A DNA stretch of 64,000 nucleotides from positions 289,097 to 353,096 of the forward strand of contig NZ_KQ034029.1 in the NCBI RefSeq assembly GCF_000970795.1. Reading direction: 5' to 3'. Made by a program: the position numbers and the translations under genes. A model generated the notes under the pieces. The model was not told where the DNA came from and searched no databases. It saw nothing but the letters and a program-made list of their open reading frames with translations. The stretch is from Bombilactobacillus mellifer (GTDB lineage Bacteria > Bacillota > Bacilli > Lactobacillales > Lactobacillaceae). Numbering within the stretch: the stretch's first letter is position 1; the number at the start of each line of letters is the position of its first letter. Positions 1 to 8,805 of this stretch are shown one piece after another.

Positions 1-30
1 ACCTCCTAAAAATTAAACAGCCAGTTCTTC

Positions 31-67
31 AAACACGATTTCACCGAAAGGGCGAAATCGTGTTTTT
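31..67 (+). terminator. Rho-independent terminator of a gene left of the window
   Basis: Ten-base-pair arms (33-42 and 54-63) enclose a short loop and are followed by a run of T on the plus strand. It probably ends a plus-strand gene lying outside the left edge. Confidence 0.75.
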
Positions 68-220
68 CTTTGCTTCCATGCTCAAGGCACGCACTTTAAA
101 TTACTAATCATATAAAGAATTGCCTGCGGGAATGTCCAATCATGAACTTTCAGCTTCCATTGCAGCTTCATTAGCAAATACACCAGAACCAGGGCTTTCT
201 TTGGAAAATTCTCTTAACCC

Positions 221-264
221 AAAAAACCTGACAGTGGAAGCAAATTTCCCTGCCAGGTTTTTTT
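221..264. terminator. Bidirectional terminator after mtlD
   Basis: Arms 226-234 and 250-258 pair with one mismatch. A-rich and T-rich flanks make it work on both strands. On the minus strand it closes the mannitol operon about 40 bases after the mtlD stop codon. Confidence 0.75.
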
Positions 265-303
265 ATCTAGATCTCAGTTAATCTCGCGACTGCAGAAAAG
301 CTA

Positions 304-1461
304 TTAGGCTTTGGCATCGCGCTTTTGTTGATAGGTCGTCACAATTTGGTTCACTAACTCATTATCATCTAATCCTGTAATTTGTTGGACAACTTTTGGC
401 ACCGATTGGGTGCGTAATAATTCTTGTAAGTGGACACTTTCATTATCTTGCGGTTCATCAAATGTGAAAATCATCCCCACTGTATCCAATAAAACAGCAT
501 AGTCTAATGCACGCTCCTTTAATTCGCGGATCGGGCGAATAAACCGTTCATCAAAGCCTAATTTACGAATAGGAGTGCGCCCTACCCGTAAAATATCATC
601 CGAAATATATTTATTTTGAAATCGGCTCAAAATTTTGCGTTGGTAGTCTTGATGTGCTTGCGGATCAAACTGCCATTTAGCAATTAACAGGGCTCCCGTT
701 TCCTTCAGCGCACCTTGTACTTGTTGCAGGACTTTAGCATTTTGAATCGCCTCACCAATGGTTTGATAACCATAATAGGCTCCCGTATAAGCTACAGTTG
801 CATGACCAGTATTGACGGAAAATAGTTTGCGTTCAATATATGGTTCTAGATCGGGCACATATACCACCGACTGTAAATGCAGCTGCGGATTTTTCATTTG
901 TGATTCATCCACTACCCATTCTTTGAAGGGTTCCACGGAAACTGCCAAAGGATCCTCATGATGTTGAATCGGCACAATTCGATCTACTGCCGCATTTGGA
1001 AAACCAATATGGGCCTCAGCAAACTCTTGTTGTTGTAGATCTAAATGTTTATAGACTTCTTTTTTTAAAAATTGACTGCCGCCAATCATATTTTCGCAAG
1101 CAATAATGTCTATCGGCTGCGCATTAGCTGCAGTTTGCCGCGCAGCAATGCCTTGGGCAATTAAATCCGCAATAATAGGTAAAATTTTAGGACCAATAGC
1201 TGTGGTTACTAAATCGGTTTGCGCGATGGCCTGGACCACTGCTTGGGGTTGTTGTTGATTATTGAGGCCATCCACATGTTCCACATGAATCTGTTGCTGG
1301 CCGGGAGCTGCTAATTCAATATCATATTCATGCCGTTCATTGAGGGCATCAATGATTGTCGCATTCACATCCACAAAATGAATCGCAAAATTATTGCTGG
1401 CTAAAGTTTCTCCAATAAAGCCTCGGCCAATATTGCCGGCTCCAAAATGTACTGCGTCCAT
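304..1461 (-). CDS. mtlD: Mannitol-1-phosphate 5-dehydrogenase
   Basis: Oxidises mannitol-1-phosphate to fructose-6-phosphate with NAD in the cytoplasm, the step after PTS uptake. The N-terminus carries the family's dinucleotide-binding signature ([15 protein letters not shown]) and later the [11 protein letters not shown] segment typical of MtlD; 385 residues is the normal length. I chose the ATG at 1461 because an AAGGAAG ribosome site lies 9 bases upstream. An in-frame TTG at 1470 would sit on top of that site. The start follows the mtlF stop directly, so translation is probably coupled. It is the last gene of mtlA-mtlR-mtlF-mtlD. A paralogue lies at 39195-40376. Confidence 0.95.
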   Translation of the reverse strand: MDAVHFGAGNIGRGFIGETLASNNFAIHFVDVNATIIDALNERHEYDIELAAPGQQQIHVEHVDGLNNQQQPQAVVQAIAQTDLVTTAIGPKILPIIADLIAQGIAARQTAANAQPIDIIACENMIGGSQFLKKEVYKHLDLQQQEFAEAHIGFPNAAVDRIVPIQHHEDPLAVSVEPFKEWVVDESQMKNPQLHLQSVVYVPDLEPYIERKLFSVNTGHATVAYTGAYYGYQTIGEAIQNAKVLQQVQGALKETGALLIAKWQFDPQAHQDYQRKILSRFQNKYISDDILRVGRTPIRKLGFDERFIRPIRELKERALDYAVLLDTVGMIFTFDEPQDNESVHLQELLRTQSVPKVVQQITGLDDNELVNQIVTTYQQKRDAKA

Positions 1462-1462
1462 G

Positions 1463-1906
1463 TTATTCAACTTCCTTTAATAAATTAATTATTTCTGTCG
1501 GTGATTGTGCGTTCGACAATTTTTCAACGTTTTTAATATTACTACAAAACAATGCAATCGCTGATAATAACTGCAAATGTTCGCCATTTAAACCGGCAAT
1601 GCCAAAAACAATCGTGACTAATTTTTCCACAGAAGAATCAGTACTAAAATCAATTCCTTGCGGATATTGCACAATCGAAATTCCCGTCTTTTGAATATAT
1701 TGTTTACCTGCTTCGGTTCCATGCGGAATTGCAATAAAGTTACCCATATAGACAGAAACATCTTGATTGCGCGCCAACATCGAATCAATGTAGGGTTTTT
1801 GAACATAACCATTATCGACCAATAATTGTCCCGACAAGGTGATGGCTTCTTCTGGACTTTGTGCGGTTTGATTCAATCGAATTAGTGCTTGATCTAATCC
1901 CTTCAT
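1463..1906 (-). CDS. mtlF: Mannitol-specific PTS EIIA component
   Basis: Cytoplasmic phosphocarrier that passes phosphate from HPr to the EIIB domain of MtlA. It is a single EIIA domain of the mannitol/fructose type (147 residues); the phosphorylated histidine is His62 in the motif AIPHGT. It lies between mtlR (6-base gap) and mtlD (abutting) on the minus strand. The closest relative in the window is the EIIA at 40379-40807, which has the same histidine position. Confidence 0.95.
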   Translation of the reverse strand: MKGLDQALIRLNQTAQSPEEAITLSGQLLVDNGYVQKPYIDSMLARNQDVSVYMGNFIAIPHGTEAGKQYIQKTGISIVQYPQGIDFSTDSSVEKLVTIVFGIAGLNGEHLQLLSAIALFCSNIKNVEKLSNAQSPTEIINLLKEVE

Positions 1907-1912
1907 TTAAAC

Positions 1913-4000
1913 TCACTTCCAATATTTTTCTTTAATCATCGTCCAAGTTAATTGAGCAATTAGTTGTTTCACCTGGGCCAATTGCCCCTGATCATAGACT
2001 AATAAATTATGTTGATCTTCGATAATCGAGCTGGAGATATTACCTAAAAGTTGCAAAATAAATTCACTGGTATTAACCGGTGCCAGCAGTAACAGACAAC
2101 GCCGCATGAGCAATGGTTGATAATCCATACCCGTAATTTCCAAGGGATGCGTTAATTCATAAATCGCAAATAACGGTTGTATGATCGCGGCATTGGTTGT
2201 ATGAAGCAACCCCAAATGGGATTGAGGAATCCCTACTGGGGCAGTTTGCTGCCTTTGGTACAAGGCTTGGGCAACCTGCGCGGCATCTTGGATAAAGCGT
2301 GGTCGTAGTCTTTGGGTTAATAAATTTAAAGTATCAGCTAAGTCAAAATGGCGATTATCGATCGTTTGAAGCTCGACGTTATTTAATAAATTCTGTGCCG
2401 TATCCACATCAATTAACAGTTGATTTAAAGCTAGTTGTGCATCTAAAACCATTTCGTTGCTGACTTTAGGGCTGACATTAACCTGTAATGTACCAAAGCG
2501 CTCTTGCAGATAATCTTTAATTTCCTGCACTTCATTCGTCAGCAATAAAGGTGACACTACTTTGTAAGGATATTGAAAACCAGGCAAGAAAATCGTGGAT
2601 AAAATTAAATCATAATCTTTTAAATTTAATTTTTTTAGATCAGCTATCCGCGAAACTTGATATTGACTGATTTCCGGAATTGTCATTTTTAAACGTTTTT
2701 CTAGAATTTTGACCGTTCCAATGCCATTGGCACAAACAATCAAGACACTGATGGGGGAATGCTGACGTTGTTGTTCAAACGCTGAAGCAAAATGCAATAG
2801 GACATAAGCTACTTCACTGGCTGATAATTGTTCGTTAAAAATTTCTTGCAAGCCTGCGGCTACATTTCGATATAACTGCGGATACTTCTCTATCACATTA
2901 TGCAACACGGGATTGTTAATTTCCGGTAATTTAGAGACTTGCCGCTGTAGAGCCGAACCTAAGTGCAACATTAAATCATCAAATAAAGAATCATCTTTTT
3001 GAAAATCATAGTGGAAAGCTTGCGAAACATATTGAATTAAACTGCGAACTTGATAAGACAGTTGAATGTCATAATCATCTAAAAACAAATTATTGGTTAT
3101 CGAAAAATTCATCCCGGCAATTTGTCCCGCCATAAACTCTACTTCTAAAAGTGTTACTTGTTGCTGAATCGCTTGACTAAATTGATTAAACAGCTGAATC
3201 GCTACATATTGGTATTTAAAAAGCATATCTTGATCCAGCGGCGGCAACTGTCGAATCGGATGTTGTTGTTCTATTCTTTGAGCCGATATAGTTAACATTA
3301 ATAAGAGTTGTTTTAACTGCTTATCCGACAAATGGGCAAATTCCGTTTTGGCTTGCAACTTAAGCGCTTGGCTGGCTTGGTGCAATAACTGTGGTTTTAA
3401 CAGATTAATAAAATACTGGGAAACGGTCGTACTCTTTTGTAAATCCGTCGGAGGCGCATCTAAAATCGCAAACAACTCGTATTCATTAATTTCACTGGCT
3501 AAAATTCCTCCGAGCACTCGCCGTAAGTGACTTTCGGCTCCCACTACGCGGAGTCCTTTGGCCTTCATCCGTTGTAATTGGATTTGATAATCCTGGAAAA
3601 TCTGTTCAATGGTTTGTAAATCTTGCATGATCGTGGTTTTACTAACTTGAAATTCATCCGCTAACGCCTGCATTGTCAAAAAATCGGCAGCTAACAGCAA
3701 CTTGCAAGCTACAGCGCTGCGTCGGGTGCGGGAAGTTTGAATAATACTTTGGTTATGAGCATTTTTCAAACCACGTTGTAACTGTTGCAACTGACTAGTC
3801 GCCCCTTGCAATTGATAGCGACCATTGGTTTTCGATAATTGAATATCAAAGTACTGCAAACTAGTTTCTAATTGAGCTAATTCCCGATAGACAGTCCGTT
3901 TGCTCACCTGTAAATTGGCCATGAGATCTTCCACACGCAGACCGGAAGGATTTTTTAACAGACTACGAGTAATTTCAATTTCCCGACTCGATAAATCCAT
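1913..4000 (-). CDS. mtlR: PRD-containing transcriptional activator MtlR
   Basis: Transcription factor controlled by PTS phosphorylation, expected to activate the mannitol operon. Two N-terminal helix-turn-helix segments (about residues 5-130) are followed by two PTS regulation domains (about 190-290 and 305-412, with histidines near 346 and 403). Then come an EIIB(Gat)-like domain with Cys423 in VLIVCANGIG (416-505) and an EIIA(Mtl)-like domain (about 545-695). The length of 695 residues fits the family. It is encoded inside the operon between mtlA and mtlF, as in several Firmicutes. A candidate target box lies upstream of mtlA at 5948-5969. Confidence 0.93.
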   Translation of the reverse strand: MDLSSREIEITRSLLKNPSGLRVEDLMANLQVSKRTVYRELAQLETSLQYFDIQLSKTNGRYQLQGATSQLQQLQRGLKNAHNQSIIQTSRTRRSAVACKLLLAADFLTMQALADEFQVSKTTIMQDLQTIEQIFQDYQIQLQRMKAKGLRVVGAESHLRRVLGGILASEINEYELFAILDAPPTDLQKSTTVSQYFINLLKPQLLHQASQALKLQAKTEFAHLSDKQLKQLLLMLTISAQRIEQQHPIRQLPPLDQDMLFKYQYVAIQLFNQFSQAIQQQVTLLEVEFMAGQIAGMNFSITNNLFLDDYDIQLSYQVRSLIQYVSQAFHYDFQKDDSLFDDLMLHLGSALQRQVSKLPEINNPVLHNVIEKYPQLYRNVAAGLQEIFNEQLSASEVAYVLLHFASAFEQQRQHSPISVLIVCANGIGTVKILEKRLKMTIPEISQYQVSRIADLKKLNLKDYDLILSTIFLPGFQYPYKVVSPLLLTNEVQEIKDYLQERFGTLQVNVSPKVSNEMVLDAQLALNQLLIDVDTAQNLLNNVELQTIDNRHFDLADTLNLLTQRLRPRFIQDAAQVAQALYQRQQTAPVGIPQSHLGLLHTTNAAIIQPLFAIYELTHPLEITGMDYQPLLMRRCLLLLAPVNTSEFILQLLGNISSSIIEDQHNLLVYDQGQLAQVKQLIAQLTWTMIKEKYWK

Positions 4001-4021
4001 ACCTCTACCCTTTTTTATTCA

Positions 4022-5836
4022 CTATGACTTGAACTGAGCCGCTAATTCTGGATATTCCGGAGCTTGAACAAGATCAGCGACAATTAACAATTGCGCCTTG
4101 GTTAAGTTGGCCGATAACTGCTGCGCCGTTTCGCGATTGGCAATAACTAAAATTGAATCCACATCTTGGATTTCGTTCACAGCTACTTTGCCCACAGCAA
4201 TCTTAGTAACTCCTGCCTTGTGTAATTCATTTTTAAATATCGATTGTGCCATTGTGGCTGAACCTAAATTATGCTCCTGATATACAAATTCAACAGTGTT
4301 AACTTTGGATAATTCTAATCCCGCGATCCCCATGGAACCTGCGGTGGCTGCTGTCGCTGCAGGGGAATTAGTAGGCTCGGGGGTAGCAGTAGCTGCTTGC
4401 TTCTTTTGTAAAATCTGCACAATTTGATCATATTTAGGTGAGTTTAAAAAATTATCCACCGCAACGTGCATGGCTCTAGGTGTTTTTTCCAACGCCCGTG
4501 TTGCTAATTCATTTTGTGTAACAACTAATAAACCTGTTTCATCTTGCAAATTACTAATCGACGTATTAGTGACGGGAATTTGTAAACCGGCTTTGTCCAC
4601 TTTGTCTCGTAAAATGGAGGCTCCCATCGCCGAGGAACCCATCCCGGCATCACAAGCAAAAATAATATGCTGGATTGCGGTTGATTTGGCTAAGGCTTCA
4701 GTAGTTATGGTCGTATCAGCAGCAGTTTTAGTAGCATTTTTCATCGCCGAAACTTGCGCTTGACTTGTTGCTAAATCCGTTGCGGGACTTTTATCACTTT
4801 TTAAAATCACCATGGAAATTACAAAAGAAATAACTGTCGCCACTACTACGCCACTTAATACCGCAATGTAGTTACCCAATCCTTTGGGAGTCATTAATAA
4901 AATAGAAATAATCGACCCCGGTGAAGGAGAGGCCTTTAAGCCCGCACCTAACAAATTAAAAGTAAAGGTTCCGGAAACCCCACCGGCTATCACTGACAAG
5001 AATAAGGCTGGTTTCATCAGTACATACGGAAAATAAATTTCATGAATTCCGCCAAAGAAATGAATAATGGCCGCTCCGGAAGCACTACTTTGAGCACTCC
5101 CTCTGCCAAAGAACATAAAGGCTAATAAAACACCCAGACCAGGACCAGGATTAGGCTCTAGTAAAAACAAAATTGATTTGCCCGCTTGGGCCGAAGCTTG
5201 AATTCCTAAAGGCGTTAAAATTCCTTGATTAATGGCGTTATTTAAAAATAAAATCTTAGCCGGTTCAATAAAAATGTTTACCAAAGGAATTAATTGATGT
5301 TTGATCAACCAATCGACGCCAACAGCTAAAATGGCTGATAAGCCGGAAACCACCGGGCCAATCCCAAAAAAGCCGATAATGGCCAAAATCATACCCAAAA
5401 TACCTGCGGAAAAATTATTGACCAACATTTCAAATCCCTTTTTCGTGCGCGGTTGAGCCCAGCTGTCAAACTTTTTAATTACCCAACCACCTAAAGGACC
5501 CATGGCCATCGCACCAATAAACATTGGAATATTGGAACCGACGATCACACCCATCGTTGCAATGGCTCCCACTACTCCACCACGATGCTGGTCCACCATG
5601 GATCCTCCAGTAAAACCAATTAAAAGTGGCAATAAATAAGTGACCATCGGCGTGATCATTTTGGCTAACTGTTCGTTAGGAAACCAGCCGCTTTTCATAA
5701 AAATAGCGGCAATTAATCCCCAGGCAATAAATGCTCCAATGTTGGGCATGACCATACCTGAGAGTTTACTACCCAAAAACTGCACTTTAGTTTTTAACGA
5801 GGATTTAGCAGATTTGGTTGTTGTAACCTCTTGCAT
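4022..5836 (-). CDS. mtlA: Mannitol-specific PTS EIICB transporter with an extra EIIB-like domain
   Basis: Membrane permease that imports mannitol and phosphorylates it to mannitol-1-phosphate. The EIIC part (about residues 20-345) has the substrate motifs GGIHEIYFPY and PNPGPG. The EIIB domain starts near 390 with phosphorylated Cys395 (FACDAGMGSSAMGASIL). After an Ala/Thr/Pro-rich linker (480-510) a second EIIB-like fold follows (about 513-600), in which the cysteine position is Gln520. This makes the protein 604 residues, against 478 for the paralogue at 42876-44312. I use the ATG at 5836, which has AAGGAG 8 bases upstream, rather than an in-frame TTG at 5872. The conserved NAINHG segment reads NAINQG here. 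Confidence 0.93.
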   Translation of the reverse strand: MQEVTTTKSAKSSLKTKVQFLGSKLSGMVMPNIGAFIAWGLIAAIFMKSGWFPNEQLAKMITPMVTYLLPLLIGFTGGSMVDQHRGGVVGAIATMGVIVGSNIPMFIGAMAMGPLGGWVIKKFDSWAQPRTKKGFEMLVNNFSAGILGMILAIIGFFGIGPVVSGLSAILAVGVDWLIKHQLIPLVNIFIEPAKILFLNNAINQGILTPLGIQASAQAGKSILFLLEPNPGPGLGVLLAFMFFGRGSAQSSASGAAIIHFFGGIHEIYFPYVLMKPALFLSVIAGGVSGTFTFNLLGAGLKASPSPGSIISILLMTPKGLGNYIAVLSGVVVATVISFVISMVILKSDKSPATDLATSQAQVSAMKNATKTAADTTITTEALAKSTAIQHIIFACDAGMGSSAMGASILRDKVDKAGLQIPVTNTSISNLQDETGLLVVTQNELATRALEKTPRAMHVAVDNFLNSPKYDQIVQILQKKQAATATPEPTNSPAATAATAGSMGIAGLELSKVNTVEFVYQEHNLGSATMAQSIFKNELHKAGVTKIAVGKVAVNEIQDVDSILVIANRETAQQLSANLTKAQLLIVADLVQAPEYPELAAQFKS

Positions 5837-5888
5837 ATTTAGTACTCCTTCCCTGCTGAAGCTATCATCCAACCACCCTTCAGCTGTT

Positions 5889-5903
5889 TGTAAAACGTTA
5901 ACA
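5889..5903 (-). promoter_or_regulatory. cre-like LacI-family operator at the mtlA transcription start
   Basis: The sequence TTGTAAAACGTTAACAA (5888-5904 region) is a near-palindrome with TG and CA ends and a central CG. It resembles a CcpA cre but is one base longer than the 14-base consensus. It overlaps the expected start of transcription from the promoter at 5911-5939, which would suit repression. Confidence 0.4.
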
Positions 5904-5910
5904 ATTAATA

Positions 5911-5939
5911 ATGATAAGCACCGCCCTATTACCTAGCAA
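5911..5939 (-). promoter_or_regulatory. Predicted sigma-A promoter of mtlA
   Basis: On the minus strand a TTGCTA box (5934-5939) and a TATCAT box (5911-5916) are separated by 17 bases. The start would fall near 5904, giving a leader of about 70 bases before mtlA. Confidence 0.5.
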
Positions 5940-5947
5940 GCCTAGTT

Positions 5948-5969
5948 TTGGCACAAATGGCTGTGCCGT
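5948..5969. promoter_or_regulatory. Candidate MtlR operator upstream of mtlA
   Basis: The inverted repeat TTGGCACA, six bases, TGTGCC resembles the described Bacillus-type MtlR box (TTGnCACA n4 TGTGnCAA) but with a spacer two bases longer. It ends eight bases upstream of the predicted -35 box, the place for an activator. Confidence 0.5.
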
Positions 5970-6786
5970 TTTCTACCTAAGTAGAATTCTTTTCAACTTC
6001 ATGGATGTAATTGCGGATTAAATACCCGTAATAAAAGACGCATTGGTATTGACCTAACTGTCACTACCTAATGCGCCGTTGTTCGTAGACTGATTTGGCT
6101 AATAGAGCGCTGCGTCTTCTAACTTAAAAGATCTCACCTTTAAATCCAATTGGCCAAAAATGGAAAACTGTAGTCTAGCCCAAGGTTAAATCTAATTCTG
6201 AAACCGATCGTAAATATCCCATAATATATCAATATTGTGCTTAGCGCTTACTTTCTTGTAGTCACTCAACAGCCAAGTTCTCGAGTCTGTTGGGCGTTAA
6301 CTCTCGTAGAAATACTATAAAAATATTCTACAGCTAGTTAAAAATATGGGAGTCCCTTGCCGGTTAATACTCCACAAACCGGTGCCACTTACTTTTCTAA
6401 TGGTTATCAATTTCACAATTATTGATTGGATTAGCGTAATGTTTTAATTGGCATATCCTTGGCAATTCACTGGCGTCCTTTATTCAACAAAAGAATTGGT
6501 GCCATTTCAAAAATTATTAAATTAAATATTCAAATTGTTACCTTTTGCTTTGTAATGAATTTTTTATTCGAAAAACATTTTCTTGAGACTGTTAAAAGAC
6601 TGATACTTGGCAAAATTATTCGCAAATTATTCTTTAAAAAGAGTAATACAAATAATTAATGGTTTTTATTTGACCCTCGATCACAATATTCAGCTCATTA
6701 AAATTCTGGATGCTCCTGGTTAAAAATAATCAGTTGTTAACAATTATTTTAGTTATCTACATCCTGCTTTAACGATGGCTTCCTCA
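5970..6786. other. Gene-free stretch between mtlA and the deoR-type gene
   Basis: About 800 bases with no convincing gene. A 66-codon plus-strand frame at 6459-6659 has no ribosome site and no recognisable motif. Small inverted repeats occur (for example GCCGGTT/AACCGG near 6360-6384). I see no known riboswitch or RNA gene. Confidence 0.4.
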
Positions 6787-7557
6787 TTAAGAAGCCAAGA
6801 TAAGCTTTTCTTGCAAATCTTTCATTTGCGCCACTGCGACTGTCGAAATCTGGGAATCCGTAATAATCGCATCAAAATTCTTAATATCTGAGGTTTTGTA
6901 AGGTGCCGTAAGACTAAACTTACTATGATCTGCTACTAAAATCTTTTTTTTACAGTGCAACATCATTTTTTTAGAAACCTCTACTTCGGAAAAATAATGA
7001 TTCGTCACACCTAAGTCCGGATCAATCCCGCCACAGCCAAAGAAACCCACGTCACAATAAATTTTTTCCACGTTACTAATAGCTAATGGCCCTGTTACCG
7101 AACCCTCACTGTGCCTTAAACTACCACCCAAAAAAATCACTTCGATATTTTCACAATATTCCAAGTACTTCAAGACATTGATTGAAGAAGTCACGACGGT
7201 CACATTTTGTATATTACTATACTTCAATTGATAGGCGATTTTCGAAGTAGTTGTTCCGTAGTCTAAAAAAATGGTCTCGCCGTTATATAGAAACTTTACC
7301 GCAGCATTGGCAATTTGCATTTTTTCATCAATTTGTAATTTAGTCCGTTGATTGTACTTCGTTTCCGTTTTGCTAATTGGCGGAATCTTGGCTCCCCCGC
7401 GAATGACTTCCAGGAGTCCTTTGCTTTTGAGAGCATAAATATCTTTCCGAATTGTCTCCCGCGAAACCCCCAATTCTTTACTCAAATTTGAAATATATAT
7501 TGTTCCATTTTGAGTTAATTTGTTAAAGATAAATTTTTGCCTTTGGTGTATATCCAT
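6787..7557 (-). CDS. DeoR/GlpR-family transcriptional regulator
   Basis: Sugar-phosphate-responsive repressor, 256 residues. The N-terminal winged helix-turn-helix (residues 1-57) holds the family signature LGVSRETIRKDI. The C-terminal DeoRC domain (about 75-230) has the DYGTTTSKIA and FFGCGGIDPDLGVT segments typical of the effector-binding fold. It is transcribed away from the PTS-dehydrogenase operon that starts at 7978, so it most likely controls that operon. GGAGAG precedes the ATG. The effector is probably a ketose or polyol phosphate but cannot be read from sequence. Confidence 0.9.
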   Translation of the reverse strand: MDIHQRQKFIFNKLTQNGTIYISNLSKELGVSRETIRKDIYALKSKGLLEVIRGGAKIPPISKTETKYNQRTKLQIDEKMQIANAAVKFLYNGETIFLDYGTTTSKIAYQLKYSNIQNVTVVTSSINVLKYLEYCENIEVIFLGGSLRHSEGSVTGPLAISNVEKIYCDVGFFGCGGIDPDLGVTNHYFSEVEVSKKMMLHCKKKILVADHSKFSLTAPYKTSDIKNFDAIITDSQISTVAVAQMKDLQEKLILAS

Positions 7558-7903
7558 TATAAACTCTCCATAAATTTAATATAGGCTTCATTATATAATA
7601 AATGAACCTCGTTCTGTTATGAAACCAACAGTCTTCATAAACTAATTTATACAATAATTCCTTGTAAGATCAACATTTTCAATTGTTCTAACTAAGAAAT
7701 GTACTTTAAAAATCCGAAAAATCAGGATTATTATTTAATCTAATTTTATCTATTTATTGATAATAAAAACCAAAGATAAATAAGCTGAACTTGGCAATTA
7801 ACAGCGTCATTGGAAAGTAAAACTTAAAAAAACTAAAATCGACCCTCCTAATAGCTTTGATACTTTTCAGAAAATAAAATAATCTTTAAAATCGTAAAAG
7901 TTA
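7558..7903. other. AT-rich divergent intergenic region
   Basis: Very AT-rich spacer between the deoR-type gene and the PTS operon. It holds no open frame of note. Apart from the promoter and cre listed just downstream I could not single out an operator for the DeoR-type protein. Confidence 0.4.
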
Positions 7904-7931
7904 TTGCAAATAAATTGCAAAGGAATATAAT
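7904..7931 (+). promoter_or_regulatory. Predicted promoter of the galactitol-family PTS operon
   Basis: TTGCAA (7904-7909) and TATAAT (7926-7931) are separated by 16 bases. A second TTGCAA lies at 7915-7920. The start would fall near 7938, about 40 bases before the EIIA start codon. Confidence 0.65.
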
Positions 7932-7939
7932 TGGTTTTG

Positions 7940-7954
7940 TTGGAAGCGCTTTTA
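7940..7954 (+). promoter_or_regulatory. cre site (CcpA) of the PTS operon
   Basis: TTGGAAGCGCTTTTA matches the cre consensus WTGNAANCGNWNNCW at all but one position. It overlaps the predicted transcription start, a typical place for catabolite repression. Confidence 0.65.
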
Positions 7955-7977
7955 ACAAGAAGAAAAGAGGCTAGATT

Positions 7978-8448
7978 ATGACAAAAAAAAGCAGCCTTAG
8001 CTGCTATATCAGTAAAGATTTACTGTTTCTCAATACAAACTTTTCATCGACAAATGAATTATTCCAAGCAGTTTCAAAGCGTGGGTTGAAGTATGGCTTA
8101 GTTAATGACAAGTTTTTGCCAAGCATTGTCCAACGCGAGGCCAAATTCCCGACAGGCTTAGAGCTAGGAAATGTCAATGTGGCAATTCCGCATACAGACG
8201 TCGATACAATCGAACACCCTTTTATTGCCTTAAATACAAACTCCCAAGGAATTAGTTTTTGCAGAATGGATGACTCTACTGTGCACATTCAGGCCCGGGT
8301 AATTTTTATTTTAGGAATGAAAGAGCCTCATGCCCAATTAGAACTCTTACAGAGCTTAATGAATGCAATCCAAAATCCCAATACTTTAAACAACTTAGTA
8401 AATGCCCAAAATTTTGACGACGTTTTGAAGGTGCTTCAAGACTATTAG
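7978..8448 (+). CDS. PTS EIIA component, galactitol/fructose type
   Basis: Cytoplasmic phosphoryl carrier, 156 residues, of the EIIA fold shared by fructose, mannitol and galactitol systems. His72 in NVAIPHTD is the expected phosphorylation site. AGAGG lies 7 bases before the ATG. It is the first gene of an operon with EIIB, EIIC and a polyol-phosphate dehydrogenase and hands phosphate to the EIIB that follows. The family alone does not fix the sugar; the dehydrogenase suggests a pentitol or hexitol. Confidence 0.9.
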   Translation: MTKKSSLSCYISKDLLFLNTNFSSTNELFQAVSKRGLKYGLVNDKFLPSIVQREAKFPTGLELGNVNVAIPHTDVDTIEHPFIALNTNSQGISFCRMDDSTVHIQARVIFILGMKEPHAQLELLQSLMNAIQNPNTLNNLVNAQNFDDVLKVLQDY

Positions 8449-8462
8449 AAAGTGTGATGAAT

Positions 8463-8771
8463 ATGAAAAAAAAGCTGAATGTTTTAGTGGCCTGTGGCGC
8501 CGGAATTGCCACCTCGACAGTAGTAATGAAAAAAGTTGAAGATCTTTTTAAAGAGCATGGAATTGATGCTAACTTAATGCAAATTAAAATTGCCGAAGCC
8601 AGCAGCAAGCAAGATAGTGCCGATATGTTAATTTCTACCACTGTGCTGCCGACTACTTACAAAATTCCAGCGATTAAAGCTATGGGTTTCTTAACAAATA
8701 TTGGGGTCGACAAGTTAAACCAGGAAATTGTCGAGACCGCTCAAAAAATCCAGGCTGAAGCTGCGCAATAA
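8463..8771 (+). CDS. PTS EIIB component, galactitol type
   Basis: Small cytoplasmic EIIB protein of the GatB family, about 102 residues, carrying the phosphorylated cysteine in NVLVACGAGIATSTVV. It takes phosphate from the preceding EIIA and gives it to the substrate bound by the EIIC. The start is uncertain: GTG at 8454, ATG at 8457 and ATG at 8463 are all in frame and no strong ribosome site separates them. I give the last because it begins right before the conserved domain. Tightly spaced after EIIA. Confidence 0.9.
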   Translation: MKKKLNVLVACGAGIATSTVVMKKVEDLFKEHGIDANLMQIKIAEASSKQDSADMLISTTVLPTTYKIPAIKAMGFLTNIGVDKLNQEIVETAQKIQAEAAQ

Positions 8772-8805
8772 TGCAATCGTTATCATCAAGAAAGGAGAAT
8801 AATAA

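Noticed and set aside
132-281. A 49-codon plus-strand frame at the left edge
   Set aside because: It runs straight through the mtlD terminator hairpin and has no convincing ribosome site.
5948-5969. The GGCACA/TGTGCC hairpin read as a terminator
   Set aside because: Only four T residues follow, no plus-strand gene precedes it, and its place and sequence fit an MtlR box better.
6459-6659. A 66-codon plus-strand frame downstream of nothing recognisable
   Set aside because: No ribosome site, a composition typical of AT-rich non-coding DNA, and no motif.
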